Below are positions 5,073-5,355 of a stretch of DNA of 5,355 bases, piece by piece. A program made the position numbers and the translations under genes. A model generated the notes under the pieces. It did no database searches and had not been told where the DNA came from. It saw only the letters and a program-made list of their open reading frames with translations. The stretch's first letter is position 1; every line of letters starts with the position of its first letter. This DNA comes from Planctomycetota bacterium (lineage in GTDB: Bacteria > Planctomycetota > Phycisphaerae > Sedimentisphaerales > UBA12454), in NCBI GenBank assembly GCA_018828825.1, contig JAHJUV010000014.1:1-5355 (forward strand), in the 5' to 3' direction.

Positions 5073-5180
5073 GTCGTAGTTCGATGCGTTAAAGAACATA
5101 ACTTTTATTGTTGCCCGTCTTCGTCCTAAACAGGACTTCGACGCGGCAGCCTTCGTTCTCTGCAAGCATCGAACGAAGAC
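5073..5180. repeat. 108-bp inverted-repeat cluster between tRNA-Ala and the GIY-YIG gene
   Basis: The outer arms GTCGTAGTTCGATGC (5073-5087) and GCATCGAACGAAGAC (5166-5180) are complementary at 13 of 15 positions, and the right arm ends exactly at the tRNA 3' end. Inside are two more hairpins: CTTCGTTC/GAACGAAG (5151-5158 and 5171-5178), and CGTC plus GTCCT pairing with AGGAC plus GACG (5116-5143, loop AAAC). A GTCTTCGTTC-like word recurs in both orientations. It could be a mobile-element end, a nuclease target or a processing structure; the repeats themselves are certain. Confidence 0.6.
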
Positions 5181-5251
5181 TGGAGATGAAGGGAATCGAA
5201 CCCTTATTTCCGCGATGCGACCGCGGTGTGCTCCCGTTACACCACATCCCC
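5181..5251 (-). tRNA. tRNA-Ala (anticodon CGC)
   Basis: A 71-base cloverleaf: acceptor GGGGATG/CATCTCC whose third pair is G-T, matching the G3:U70 identity element of alanine tRNAs; D stem GTGT/GCAC with a 7-base loop; anticodon stem CCGCG/CGCGG with loop GTCGCAT (anticodon CGC, reads GCG); a 4-base variable region; T stem AAGGG/CCCTT with loop TTCGATT; discriminator A. No CCA is encoded. The D arm is not the usual alanine form. It begins 5 bases after the stop codon of the nitroreductase-like gene and shows no promoter of its own, so it is probably cut from that gene's transcript. Confidence 0.88.
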
Positions 5252-5256
5252 GAACA

Positions 5257-5355
5257 TTAGAATTTCCATCCTTCAAAGCAGACTATTTTTTTGATATTTT
5301 CTCTCGGCCTGCGCGTTTCTTTGTCAGCCGGATAGCCTATCGGCATAAGCTCGAT
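5257..5355 (-). CDS. Nitroreductase-like protein, C-terminal end (gene runs off the right edge)
   Basis: Only the last 32 codons are here. They read MPIGYPAD, then RRPRENIKKIV and FEGWKF before TAA, which is the usual tail of nitroreductase family proteins (a GYP turn followed by a PR-rich segment, a short helix and a terminal aromatic E-x-W). FMN-binding residues would lie upstream, outside the window. It is on the same strand as the partial nitroreductase at the left edge, but different ends of the two proteins are visible, so they cannot be compared here. Confidence 0.75.
   Translation of the reverse strand: MELMPIGYPADKETRRPRENIKKIVCFEGWKF

Noticed and set aside
5058..5276. A 72-codon minus-strand frame running through tRNA-Ala and the repeat cluster
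   Set aside because: It contains the entire tRNA gene and both hairpins; its peptide is the translation of the tRNA and repeats. Its stop lies two bases before the GIY-YIG start by coincidence.

Overview
The window looks like chromosomal DNA of an anaerobic bacterium, most likely a planctomycete of the Phycisphaerae (Sedimentisphaerales-like). That placement is inference from three things: a secreted protein ending in a single dockerin/EF-hand-type repeat of the style common in that group, a ferredoxin-linked 2-oxoacid oxidoreductase operon of an anaerobe, and a small GIY-YIG nuclease gene beside a tRNA. No marker gene is present to prove it. Every gene supported here is on the minus strand, so transcription runs from right to left.

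From right to left: the C-terminal 32 codons of a nitroreductase-like protein (5257-5355) are followed after only 5 bases by a tRNA-Ala with anticodon CGC (5181-5251). A 108-bp stretch packed with inverted repeats (5073-5180) then leads into a small GIY-YIG nuclease gene (4810-5055). A 58-bp palindromic leader (4742-4799) precedes a four-gene operon for a 2-oxoacid:ferredoxin oxidoreductase of the VOR type: ferredoxin subunit (4492-4713), alpha (vorB, 3379-4485), TPP-binding beta (2532-3269) and gamma (1981-2529). Delta/alpha and beta/gamma are almost touching, but alpha and beta are separated by 109 bases. A near-complete hairpin fills that gap and would hide the beta ribosome binding site.

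Downstream lie a tRNA-Val (UAC) with its own promoter and intrinsic terminator (1723-1875) and about 370 bases of non-coding DNA with candidate promoters. Next comes an exported protein of 294 residues with a tryptophan/arginine/cysteine-rich half and a C-terminal dockerin-like repeat (469-1353), closed by a very clear terminator. The left edge holds the first 108 codons of a second nitroreductase family gene (1-326) with its own promoter and an in-frame eight-codon mini-ORF directly in front of its start.

The VOR subunits together would oxidatively decarboxylate branched-chain 2-oxoacids to acyl-CoA while reducing ferredoxin. The nitroreductases are flavoproteins with unknown substrates. The most interesting items are the hairpin between alpha and beta, the tRNA/inverted-repeat/GIY-YIG arrangement, and the odd composition of the exported protein. 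No CRISPR array, transposase or rRNA gene was seen.
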